Part shown: positions 31,983-39,237 of the stretch, in pieces
Layout: every line of letters starts with the position of its first letter
How positions within the stretch are numbered: position 1 is the stretch's first letter
Source of the DNA: Candidatus Cloacimonadota bacterium
GTDB taxonomy: Bacteria > Cloacimonadota > Cloacimonadia > Cloacimonadales > Cloacimonadaceae
DNA: 40,361 nt
Assembly: GCA_028695495.1 (NCBI GenBank)
Contig: JAQVIX010000014.1
Coordinates: forward strand, 1 to 40,361
Direction of reading: 5' to 3'
Program-made: the position numbers and the translations under genes
Notes under the pieces: model-generated
Told to the model about the DNA's origin: nothing
The model's database searches: none
Seen by the model: the letters and a program-made list of their open reading frames with translations, nothing else

Positions 31983-33467
31983 ATGATACTGATCCACAAC
32001 GGGCATTTCTATATCGGGGGCGCATTTGACCCCGACATTAAGGCGATTTTGGTACAGGATGGCACTATCCGCGCACTCCTGCGAGAATTGCCAGCCGATC
32101 TGAATAACTACGAACTCATTGACCTAAAAGAGCACTGGGTTTACCCCGGCTTTATCGATACCCATACCCATAGCTTTGAAGGCGGGCTGTATTCCCTGAT
32201 GTTGGATCTCAGCGAAGCGCTTAGTATTCAGGATGTATTAGACCTTATTACCATCGCACGCCCAGGCGTAAAGGAGCATCTATTTGCCTGGAACTTCGAT
32301 GAGCTAAAGCTCAAAGAAAAGCGTTTCCCCACCCGCGCTGAACTGGATAGCGTAATTCCGGATAAGAATCTCATCCTGCGCCGTATGGACGGGCATTCCT
32401 GCATGATCAATAGTTTCGCCTGCAACAATCTGGAAAATGCCGGAATCAAAATCCGCTGCGAAGGTGAAGTATTCAAAGCCCTGGAAAATGACCTTACCGT
32501 GCATTGGTTTCATAAGAGCCTGGATGCCGAAAGCATTCTCGCCAACTACCGTGCAGCTGCCCAGATTGCCCTAAAAGGCGGCTTTACCACCATCCATACC
32601 ATGGTGGGCGATGCGAATGACAGCATTGGGCATTATGCCTTGCTCAAGAAACACTTAAGTAGCTTTCCTATAGATTATATCCTCTATGCCCAAAGCTTCA
32701 ATATCGAAGCCGCTTTGGAAGTGGGGGCAGATCGCATCGGCGGCTGCATCCTGGCAGATGGTTCCATTGGCAGCTATACCGCAGCGGTTTACGAACCTTA
32801 CAAAGGCATGCCTATGCGCGGGCACCTCTATCAAAGCGATAGTTTTTGGCGCAATTTCATCTATATGGCGCACCGCTACAATATGCAGGTGGGCGTGCAC
32901 TGCATTGGCGATAGAGCCATTGCGCAGATAAACGACATCTATAGCGAGCTGGCAAATACGGATTTCAAAGACCTGCGGCATATGCTAATCCATTGCGAAA
33001 TGACGGATGATGATCTGATCAACCACATTAAAGCTTCCAGCGCCGTACCCGTAATGCAGCCCGCCTTTGACCTCTATTGGGGCGGCGATAGCGGCTTTTA
33101 TGCCAGTGTATTGGGTATCGAGCGCAGCCGTAAGATGAACCGCTTTGCCAGCATGCTTAGTCGCGGCATCCGCGTTTGCGGCTCTTCGGATTGGTATATC
33201 ACCCCGCTAAATATCAATCTCTCCTTGGATGCACTCTTAAATCATAATAACCCCGCTGAACGTCTTAGCCCCGAACAGGCGATAAAGATATACACCGAAA
33301 ATGCCGCCTGGCTCTCGCACGATGAAGCGCAATTTGGCGCTATTCGCAGCGGTTTGCAGGCAGATTTTAGCGTATTGAACTACAATCTTTTTGACCCTCC
33401 CCCCTACTCCCAACGCAAAGTGAAAGCCGTAATCAAAAAAGGAATCCTCCAGTATGACGCGCTATGA
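31983..33467 (+). CDS. Amidohydrolase of the YtcJ-like family
   Basis: A 494-residue metal-dependent hydrolase. Motifs: VYPGFIDTHTHS with the HxH metal pair, GFTTIHTM and MQVGVHCIGDRAI (His ligand), and the C-terminal VCGSSDWYI with the metal-binding Asp. The end VKAVIKKGILQY is a typical amidohydrolase beta-sandwich return. The substrate is unknown; YtcJ-like proteins act on amide or ester bonds of varied small molecules. I chose ATG 31983, preceded by AAGGA inside the maf end, because the protein begins there with the usual beta-strand MILIHNGHFYIGG. Confidence 0.88.
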   Translation: MILIHNGHFYIGGAFDPDIKAILVQDGTIRALLRELPADLNNYELIDLKEHWVYPGFIDTHTHSFEGGLYSLMLDLSEALSIQDVLDLITIARPGVKEHLFAWNFDELKLKEKRFPTRAELDSVIPDKNLILRRMDGHSCMINSFACNNLENAGIKIRCEGEVFKALENDLTVHWFHKSLDAESILANYRAAAQIALKGGFTTIHTMVGDANDSIGHYALLKKHLSSFPIDYILYAQSFNIEAALEVGADRIGGCILADGSIGSYTAAVYEPYKGMPMRGHLYQSDSFWRNFIYMAHRYNMQVGVHCIGDRAIAQINDIYSELANTDFKDLRHMLIHCEMTDDDLINHIKASSAVPVMQPAFDLYWGGDSGFYASVLGIERSRKMNRFASMLSRGIRVCGSSDWYITPLNINLSLDALLNHNNPAERLSPEQAIKIYTENAAWLSHDEAQFGAIRSGLQADFSVLNYNLFDPPPYSQRKVKAVIKKGILQYDAL

Positions 33468-34014
33468 TCTGGGCAAAGAACAGATCCTTGAGATCATTGC
33501 CAGCGAGCTTTACTTTCATCCCTGGCTGAATCCGGTAGATCTCTTTAAGGTAATGTATCAGGCGTCTTTTGGTCCCTTTCATGTTGTCAAAGACAAGGAT
33601 AGTCTGATGCAGGCGATTTCCCGCGAAATCTGGTATATGGAACACGACTATCTGCCCTTAGTGCAAAAGATTGGCAGGAAATACGCACGCATTAGCCTGA
33701 ACATCTTTGGCACAAAACGCAATCTGGAAGACCATAATGCAGCGATTAGCGCTTTTGCCGAATGGATGCTTGCCTCCTGTGAAGTAGTGGAAAACCCGGC
33801 AGAAATCTCTAAGATACTCTGGAAAAGGTATCTACCTCTTTTTAAGGAATCACTAAGAGCCAGCGAAGCTGAGTGGACTCTTGCCCAAAGCTATATAGAT
33901 AAAGGCAGCCTGCCCTCCCACTCCCCTGAATATCATGCGGAATATCACCCGCACTATCGCATTGTAAAACTTGAATTAACCCAGTATAAAAGAATATTTT
34001 TTGGAGAAGATTGA
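33454..34014 (+). CDS. Conserved-looking protein of unknown function
   Basis: A 186-residue soluble protein of mostly helical pattern. I do not recognise the family. Distinct features are a short segment FKVMYQASFGPFHVVKD (about 31-47), several His (EYHAEYHPHYRIVK near the C-terminus) and a Trp-rich N-terminal half. It has no signal peptide or membrane segment. The start overlaps the amidohydrolase end by 14 bases and the stop directly abuts the gltX ATG, so it is translated in this operon. The His-rich tail might bind a metal; that is only a suggestion. Confidence 0.75.
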   Translation: MTRYDLGKEQILEIIASELYFHPWLNPVDLFKVMYQASFGPFHVVKDKDSLMQAISREIWYMEHDYLPLVQKIGRKYARISLNIFGTKRNLEDHNAAISAFAEWMLASCEVVENPAEISKILWKRYLPLFKESLRASEAEWTLAQSYIDKGSLPSHSPEYHAEYHPHYRIVKLELTQYKRIFFGED

Positions 34015-35439
34015 ATGACGCCTATTCGTGTACGTTTTGCCCCCAGCCCCACCGGATACCTGCATATTGGCGGTCTTAGAACCGCTTTATACGATTTCCT
34101 TTTTGCGCGTAGCTATGGCGGCAAGTGCATTCTGCGTATTGAAGATACGGATAAATCCCGCGAAGTGAAGGGAGCCGTAGAAGACCTGATTGAAACATTG
34201 CAAGTCCTGGGCATAGATTTTGACGAAAGCCCCATAGTGGGCGGAGATTATGCACCCTATATCCAGTCTGAAAGACTACCGCTTTACCACCAGCATGCAA
34301 ATGAACTTCTTGATAAAGGGCATGCTTATCGCTGTTTTTGCAGCTCAGAAACCCTGAATCAAATGCGTGAAGAACAGCAAGCAAAAGGGGAGTTTGTAAA
34401 ATACGACCGCCGCTGTGTGCAGCTCTCCCCCACCGAGATAAATGAGAAGCTTGCTGCCGGTACTCCTCACGTAATCCGTCTGAAAATGCCGGATGATTAT
34501 CGCTTTGCCTTTGAAGACATTATCCGCGGCAAGGTGGAAATGGATGCCGCCCAATCCGACGACCAGGTAATTATCAAATCCGACGGCTTCCCCACCTACC
34601 ATCTCGCTGCCGTGGTGGATGACCATTATATGCAAATCTCCCACGTAATTCGCGGCGAAGAATGGCTTTCCAGCACGCCCAAACACATCTGGCTGTATCG
34701 GTGCCTGGGCTGGGACGCACCGAAATGGGTGCATTTGCCCCTGATACTCAATACCGACCGCAGCAAACTCAGCAAACGCATGAACGACGTCTCGGTAGAA
34801 AGCTATCTCAAAAAAGGCTATCTCAAGGAAGCGCTCATCAATTTCGTGGCACTTTTGGGCTGGCACGAAGCGGATGACAAAGAGCTTTACACTTTAGAAG
34901 AACTGTGCCAAGTCTTTAGTTTGGAGCGCGTGAGCAAAGCCGGAGCAGTGTTTGACCTCACGAAGCTGGATTGGATGAACGGTCACTATTTGCGCAGCCT
35001 GCCCTTGGAAACCATTGCCGAACGTGCAAAGCCTTATTTTGAAGGAGTTCCCCTAAGGGATGAAAAACAATACATGGCAATAGTAGCCGCCGGACGCGAG
35101 CGCGTACAAGTGTTGCCTGCATTGGCGGAATATGCCCAGCCTTTCCTGAACCCCAAAGCCCTGGGGGATGCAGAGATAGAGCTATTAGGCACGGAAGCAG
35201 CCCAAAAGGTGCTGAAATACTTTGCCGAACATCTACCCACTACCGATATCAATGACGCCGAAGCAGTGAACGCTATGGCTAAAGATGGTATCAATCAATT
35301 GGGCATCAAAGGCAAACATTTCTATACACCGCTACGCCTGGCGCTTTTAGGCGAAAGCCACGGTCCCGATCTGCCCAGCACCTTTCAGATTATTGGCGTG
35401 GAAGAAAGCCTGAATCGCTTCGCTAAATGTAGAATGTAG
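34015..35439 (+). CDS. gltX: Glutamyl-tRNA synthetase
   Basis: A 474-residue class I synthetase that charges tRNA-Glu (and possibly tRNA-Gln if amidation is used). The HIGH motif is HIGG (17-20) in RFAPSPTGYLHIGGLRT, the KMSKS motif is KLSKR near residue 250, and LRIEDTD is present. The C-terminal anticodon-binding helical domain is complete. GGAG precedes the ATG by 9 bases, and the previous stop is directly adjacent. A hairpin 22 bases after the stop (AAGGGTTT/AAACCCTT, 35461-35490) has no T run. Confidence 0.95.
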   Translation: MTPIRVRFAPSPTGYLHIGGLRTALYDFLFARSYGGKCILRIEDTDKSREVKGAVEDLIETLQVLGIDFDESPIVGGDYAPYIQSERLPLYHQHANELLDKGHAYRCFCSSETLNQMREEQQAKGEFVKYDRRCVQLSPTEINEKLAAGTPHVIRLKMPDDYRFAFEDIIRGKVEMDAAQSDDQVIIKSDGFPTYHLAAVVDDHYMQISHVIRGEEWLSSTPKHIWLYRCLGWDAPKWVHLPLILNTDRSKLSKRMNDVSVESYLKKGYLKEALINFVALLGWHEADDKELYTLEELCQVFSLERVSKAGAVFDLTKLDWMNGHYLRSLPLETIAERAKPYFEGVPLRDEKQYMAIVAAGRERVQVLPALAEYAQPFLNPKALGDAEIELLGTEAAQKVLKYFAEHLPTTDINDAEAVNAMAKDGINQLGIKGKHFYTPLRLALLGESHGPDLPSTFQIIGVEESLNRFAKCRM

Positions 35440-35722
35440 AGTGTAAAATGCAAAATTAGCAAGGGTTTATCGCTGCGCTTCAAAACCCTTGGAAGATTCT
35501 GCTTCGCTTCGCTGCGCAATGAATGATGATTGAATCCGCCGAAATATACACGCAACAGCTAATCATTATGGATTGTGTGTCAATTTATTACGGTGTGCGC
35601 TTTGCGCCCCTACACTCCAGTTTCCTTAGATATCGGGCATGTTTTAGCATTTCTGGTTAGCTTCTGGCGCATAAAACCTACGCCAGTACATTCGCGACGA
35701 GCGCTGCGCAGCCATAAATAAC
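35440..35722. other. Gene-free DNA with a fragment of the MITE-like element
   Basis: This gap holds the hairpin after gltX (35461-35490), which may slow or end transcription, the element fragment at 35530-35617 and the region upstream of the ArsR operator. I see no gene. Confidence 0.5.
35530..35617 (-). repeat. MITE-like element, copy 3 (fragment)
   Basis: In reverse complement this matches the central part of the 2086-2346 element, including ACACGCAACAGCTAATCAT and ATTTATTACGGTGTGCGC. About 35 internal bases around the GCGCAC hairpin are missing, and both terminal repeats are lost. Confidence 0.65.
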
Positions 35723-35769
35723 TTGCTTTTTTCTCCCTATTACTTAGTATATGAACAGATATTCATATA
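35723..35769 (+). promoter_or_regulatory. Promoter and SmtB/CadC-type operator
   Basis: TTGCTT (35723-35728) and TAGTAT (35745-35750, spacer 16) make a plausible promoter. An 8-bp inverted repeat TATATGAA-cagata-TTCATATA (35748-35769) overlaps the -10. Its TGAACA-N-TATTCA core closely resembles the known ArsR/SmtB family operator (ATATGAACA...TATTCATAT type). The sensor encoded 12 bases downstream would repress itself and the ATPase until metal binds. Confidence 0.75.
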
Positions 35770-35780
35770 AGGGAGATACA

Positions 35781-36134
35781 ATGTCCACACAATGTAATTG
35801 CAAAATGATCTCTGCCAAAGAGATAGACGAGATTAAGCAGGGCTTGCCCGCCGCTGCTACCATCGAAGACATGGCAAACTTCTTCAAGGTATTTGGCGAT
35901 TTTTCGCGGCTCAAGCTCCTTTACTACCTTTCCAAAGCCGAACTCTGTGTGGCAGATTTGGCATCTTTGGCGGGCATGCAGGCTTCTGCGGTATCGCATC
36001 AGCTCAAGACCTTGCGCTTAAATAGAATTGTAAAATACCGCAAGGAAGGCACCGTGGTCTATTACTCGCTGGACGATCAGCATATTGAAGGGCTTTTTGA
36101 ACTCGCACTCACGCATTTGCAGGAGAATAGATGA
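35781..36134 (+). CDS. ArsR/SmtB-family metal-sensing repressor
   Basis: A 117-residue winged-helix repressor. The zinc site on helix 5 is complete: Asp99-x-His101 and His112-x-x-Glu115, the same spacing as SmtB/CzrA. Additional cysteines at Cys5, Cys7 and Cys56 (ELCVADL) could form the CadC-type thiol site. The recognition helix lies in QASAVSHQLKTLR. Start ATG 35781 with GGGAG upstream; the in-frame extension to 35751 would overlap the operator. It is predicted to sense Zn, and perhaps Cd or Pb, and to control the ATPase with which it shares an ATGA overlap. Confidence 0.92.
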   Translation: MSTQCNCKMISAKEIDEIKQGLPAAATIEDMANFFKVFGDFSRLKLLYYLSKAELCVADLASLAGMQASAVSHQLKTLRLNRIVKYRKEGTVVYYSLDDQHIEGLFELALTHLQENR

Positions 36135-38206
36135 TTATCAAAGAATATGAAATACACAATTTGGATTGCGCCGGATGCAGCGCCAAGATTGAAGCCAGCA
36201 TTGCCAATCTCGCCGAAGTAAGCGAGGTGAATCTGGATTTTATGAATAAACGCCTGATAGTAGAGTATAAAGACGAGAGCGCCGAGGTATTGGAACGCCT
36301 GAACAATATCGCCTCACGCATCGAGCCGGGGGTAAGCATTCACGAGCCGGGCGAGCACGACCACGTGCACGATGTGGGCGGTAAATACTCATACATCATC
36401 TTCGCTGGACTTATTTTATATCTCATCAGCTTTTTACTGCCAGTTTCTACCCTTGTCAAAAGCATTTTGGGAATAGCATCTTATCTTTTAGTATCCGGGC
36501 GCGTGCTACGCGATGCGGCAAAGGAAGTATTTACGCGTCAGCTTTTGGCAGAACATTTTCTGATGAGTATTGCCAGCATTGGCGCCTTGTATTTGGGCGA
36601 ATATTCCGAGGCAATCGCGGTGATGGCGCTGTATGAATTAGGGCAATATTTAGAAAGCCGGGCGCTGGCAGGCAGCCGCAAATCTGTAAACAGCCTCCTG
36701 AGCCTAAAGCCCGAAAAAGCGCATCGCAAAGTGGAAAATGGCGAAATCGAGGAGATAAGGCTTAGCGAACTTAAGCTGCATGACACTATCCTGATTTATG
36801 CCGGCGAGCGCATTCCGGTAGATGGCATTATCCTCAAAGGTGAAAGCAGCCTGGATGCCTCCAGCATTAGCGGTGAATCCGCGCCCTTAGCGGTAAGCGA
36901 GGGGGATTATATCTATGCCGGAACTTTGAATAATAGCGGACTTTTGGAAATGGAAGTGCAGAAAACCGAGGCGGAAAGCATGGTAAGCCGCATTACGCAG
37001 CTTATCGAAAGTGCCGGTGCGCGCAAATCGCAGCAAGAGCGCTTTATCACCCGCTTTGCGCGTTATTACACTCCGGCGGTGGTGGCGCTGGCTTTTTTGG
37101 TATTTCTCGTTCCCAGCCTCTTAGGCTATCCCGCCGCTTTATGGTTCAAGCGCGCCTTGGTTTTCCTCATCGTAAGCTGTCCCTGCGCGCTGGTAATCTC
37201 CATCCCCTTGTCATACTATATCGGCATCGGCATTGCTGCCAAGCGGGGTATCATATTCAAGGGGAGCAGTTTTTTAGACCATCTGCGCAAAATCCAAACC
37301 TTGGTTTTCGATAAAACAGGCACCCTTACCACCGGCGATTTACGCCTGGAAAAGATTATCACTGTGGGAGATATAAGCGCCGTGGAGTTTGAAGCCGGGC
37401 TTTTCATCTGTGAATATACTTCAAATCATCCTTATGCCCTGGCGGTAAAAAAAGAGCTGGATTTGCCCTTTGATACAGAGAAAGTAGAGTCTTTTACGGA
37501 AATCCCCGGCAAAGGCATCACCATCCGCTATGCTGGGAACGACTACACCGCTGGCAGCGAAGCTTTTTTTAACGAATTAGGCTATCTAAATCTCATCGAT
37601 GCAGGCGCTTTTAGCGCGGTGCATCTTAGCATCAATGCCCTGTATCAGGGCGTGGCGCTATTCAGCGATGAGATTAAGCCTTTGATGCCGGAAGTGCTTG
37701 GCACCCTAAAAGATTATGGAGTAAAGCGCCAGATTATGCTTTCCGGAGACCGCCGTGCCAAAGCCCAGGCTGTGGCAGAAGATCTGGGTTTAGACGCCTT
37801 TTATGCCGAACTCTTGCCTCAGGATAAACTGGATGTATTGGAAAAAATCATGGCAGAAAGCCCCGGCACCACCTGCTTTGTGGGCGATGGGCTGAACGAT
37901 GCGCCAGTGCTGGCTCGCGCCGATATTGGCATCGCCATGGGCGGTATCGGTGCCCAAGCCACCATCGAAAGCGGGGATATCATCTTGCTAAATGACAAAG
38001 CCGAGCAGCTTCAAAAAGCCTTTGAAATCTCGCGGCATACCCATCGCATCGTGTGGCAAAATATCGGGCTGGCGTTGGGTATCAAAATCCTGGTAATGGT
38101 GCTGGGTGTAAGCGGTATTTCCGGGCTGTGGGAAGCCATTATCGCCGATGTGGGTGTGAGTCTTTTGGTGATATTTAATTCCTTGAGGTTGCTTAAGATA
38201 AAGTAG
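36131..38206 (+). CDS. P1B-type heavy-metal (Zn/Cd/Pb) exporting ATPase
   Basis: A 691-residue P-type ATPase of the ZntA/CadA group. It has an N-terminal metal-binding domain with NLDCAGCSA (Cys13 and Cys16), a His/Asp-rich linker (EHDHVHD), the transmembrane CPC motif (VSCPCALVIS, about residue 350), phosphorylation site DKTGTLT (about 393) and GDGLNDAP (about 584). The last membrane helix has IIADVGVSLLVIFNSLRLL, with the Asp that gives Zn/Cd/Pb selectivity. It exports divalent metal from the cytoplasm under control of the upstream sensor. A rho-independent terminator follows. Confidence 0.94.
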   Translation: MIIKEYEIHNLDCAGCSAKIEASIANLAEVSEVNLDFMNKRLIVEYKDESAEVLERLNNIASRIEPGVSIHEPGEHDHVHDVGGKYSYIIFAGLILYLISFLLPVSTLVKSILGIASYLLVSGRVLRDAAKEVFTRQLLAEHFLMSIASIGALYLGEYSEAIAVMALYELGQYLESRALAGSRKSVNSLLSLKPEKAHRKVENGEIEEIRLSELKLHDTILIYAGERIPVDGIILKGESSLDASSISGESAPLAVSEGDYIYAGTLNNSGLLEMEVQKTEAESMVSRITQLIESAGARKSQQERFITRFARYYTPAVVALAFLVFLVPSLLGYPAALWFKRALVFLIVSCPCALVISIPLSYYIGIGIAAKRGIIFKGSSFLDHLRKIQTLVFDKTGTLTTGDLRLEKIITVGDISAVEFEAGLFICEYTSNHPYALAVKKELDLPFDTEKVESFTEIPGKGITIRYAGNDYTAGSEAFFNELGYLNLIDAGAFSAVHLSINALYQGVALFSDEIKPLMPEVLGTLKDYGVKRQIMLSGDRRAKAQAVAEDLGLDAFYAELLPQDKLDVLEKIMAESPGTTCFVGDGLNDAPVLARADIGIAMGGIGAQATIESGDIILLNDKAEQLQKAFEISRHTHRIVWQNIGLALGIKILVMVLGVSGISGLWEAIIADVGVSLLVIFNSLRLLKIK

Positions 38207-38242
38207 ATTTTAGCGATAGCAGGGTAAATAATGAAAGCTCCA

Positions 38243-38279
38243 GCCCCTTTTCCAGAGTTTTCAGGGAAGGGGCATTTTT
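38243..38279 (+). terminator. Rho-independent terminator of the metal-resistance operon
   Basis: The stem GCCCCTT (38243-38249) pairs with AAGGGGC (38267-38273), with additional partial pairing inside the loop, and is followed by TTTTT. Confidence 0.85.
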
Positions 38280-38505
38280 GGGTAGTTACGTTTATGAAAT
38301 ACACGAAATTTGATGTTCAAACCGATTTTGTACCTGTCTCGATATGCCAAAACCAAACTTTATAACTCCAAAGCAAGCGCCAGCTTTAAATTAGCTATTG
38401 TGAGCAAAGTGAGCAATACCGATTAAACCTGACAACTGAGACCTGTCTTCCTGAAACCTGCGGAGCTTAGCGAAGCCCGCGCTTGCGCAGCGTAACACGT
38501 TTGTT
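38280..38505. other. Gene-free DNA
   Basis: No gene or regulatory motif is recognised between the terminator and the 22-bp inverted repeat. Confidence 0.5.
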
Positions 38506-38568
38506 GCCCTCGCAATGCCCTCGCCTCTACCCGCAAAATACCGGTCGAGGCGAGGGCATTGCGAGGGC
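38506..38568. repeat. Perfect 22-bp inverted repeat with 19-base loop
   Basis: The left arm 38506-38527 and right arm 38547-38568 are perfectly complementary. Each arm itself contains GCCCTCGC twice (left) or its complement twice (right), separated by AAT/ATT. The arms are far GC-richer than their surroundings. No T run follows, so it is not an ordinary terminator. Confidence 0.85.
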
Positions 38569-38742
38569 GGCTAATGGGGAAGGGCTTTGTAAGGCGTGTG
38601 TAGTATGTAATATGGATATGCGGATTGAATACCTCAAATCTGGGATGAATATTCGTTTTTATCGCGTTCTTTTCATGTTTCATTTCAATCGCATCTTCAA
38701 TGTGTAAATAATGGACTCAAATTATGCCATTGCTAACGTTCT

Positions 38743-38986
38743 TGGGCTGCCCCGAAATGCCAAAACCAAGCACGATATCAAGCAAAACGAGAATGTAGGG
38801 GCGCAAGGTTTTGCGCCCGCTTTTAATAAAGCGTGTGCGCAGCACACACCGTAATAAATTGATACATAATCCGTAATGCTTACCTGTTGCGTGTAATTCT
38901 CGGCGGGTTCAATGCATTGAACCCCTACATTTCAGGTGTGGACATTTCTTGATATTGTGTTGTTTGTATATTACTGGACAGCCTCG
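38743..38986 (+). mobile_element. MITE-like element, copy 4
   Basis: About 244 bp aligned end to end with the 2086-2346 element. Left terminus GGCTGCCCCGAAAT (degraded), right terminus ATTACTGGACAGCCTCG (intact). Internal features: GGGCGCAA/TTGCGCCC hairpin, GTGTGC-GCA-GCACAC stem, palindrome GGTTCAATGCATTGAACC, and ATGTAGGGG against CCCCTACAT. Confidence 0.75.
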
Positions 38987-39035
38987 CCATTTTATATAAC
39001 ACACACGTTTTCAAAACACAAAATGCAATAAAACC

Positions 39036-39103
39036 CCATCCCTTCCCCTTCTTTTATGCGCAAGATCCGCGGATTTTGCGCATAAAAGAAGGGGAAGGGA
39101 TGG
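39036..39103. repeat. 68-bp near-perfect palindrome
   Basis: 33 of 34 base pairs match around the centre at 39069/39070, with one mismatched pair (39064/39075). The outer part is pyrimidine-rich on one strand (CCATCCCTTCCCCTTC) and the centre is ATCCGCGGAT. It ends 134 bases before the thrS ATG. With no loop it could form a cruciform. As RNA it would be a very stable hairpin but with no T run. Confidence 0.9.
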
Positions 39104-39179
39104 CGGATAAAAGAATATTCACCAAAACGAAACTCATACACAGCTATATCATTCCTAAACAAAAACCTCGGTTTCAAGC

Positions 39180-39208
39180 TTGACAAGATAGTGGCACATC
39201 AAAAAGGT
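39180..39208 (+). promoter_or_regulatory. Candidate promoter of thrS
   Basis: TTGACA at 39180-39185 is followed after 17 bases by AAAGGT (39203-39208). It shares the AAAAGSTGG context at the same distance with the region before the cyclase gene. The leader to the ATG is about 25 bases. Confidence 0.35.
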
Positions 39209-39237
39209 GGAAATACATTGATAATTTTGGAGATATT

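Noticed and set aside
35461-35490. Hairpin after gltX as a terminator
   Set aside because: The 8-bp stem is real but the loop is 14 bases and the following sequence is GGAAG, not a T run.
35751-35780. Earlier ATG for the ArsR-family gene
   Set aside because: It lies inside the operator and lacks a ribosome site, while ATG 35781 has GGGAG at good spacing.
39104-39237. T-box or other riboswitch before thrS
   Set aside because: No T-box core sequence or specifier stem is visible, and the phylum is not known for T-boxes.
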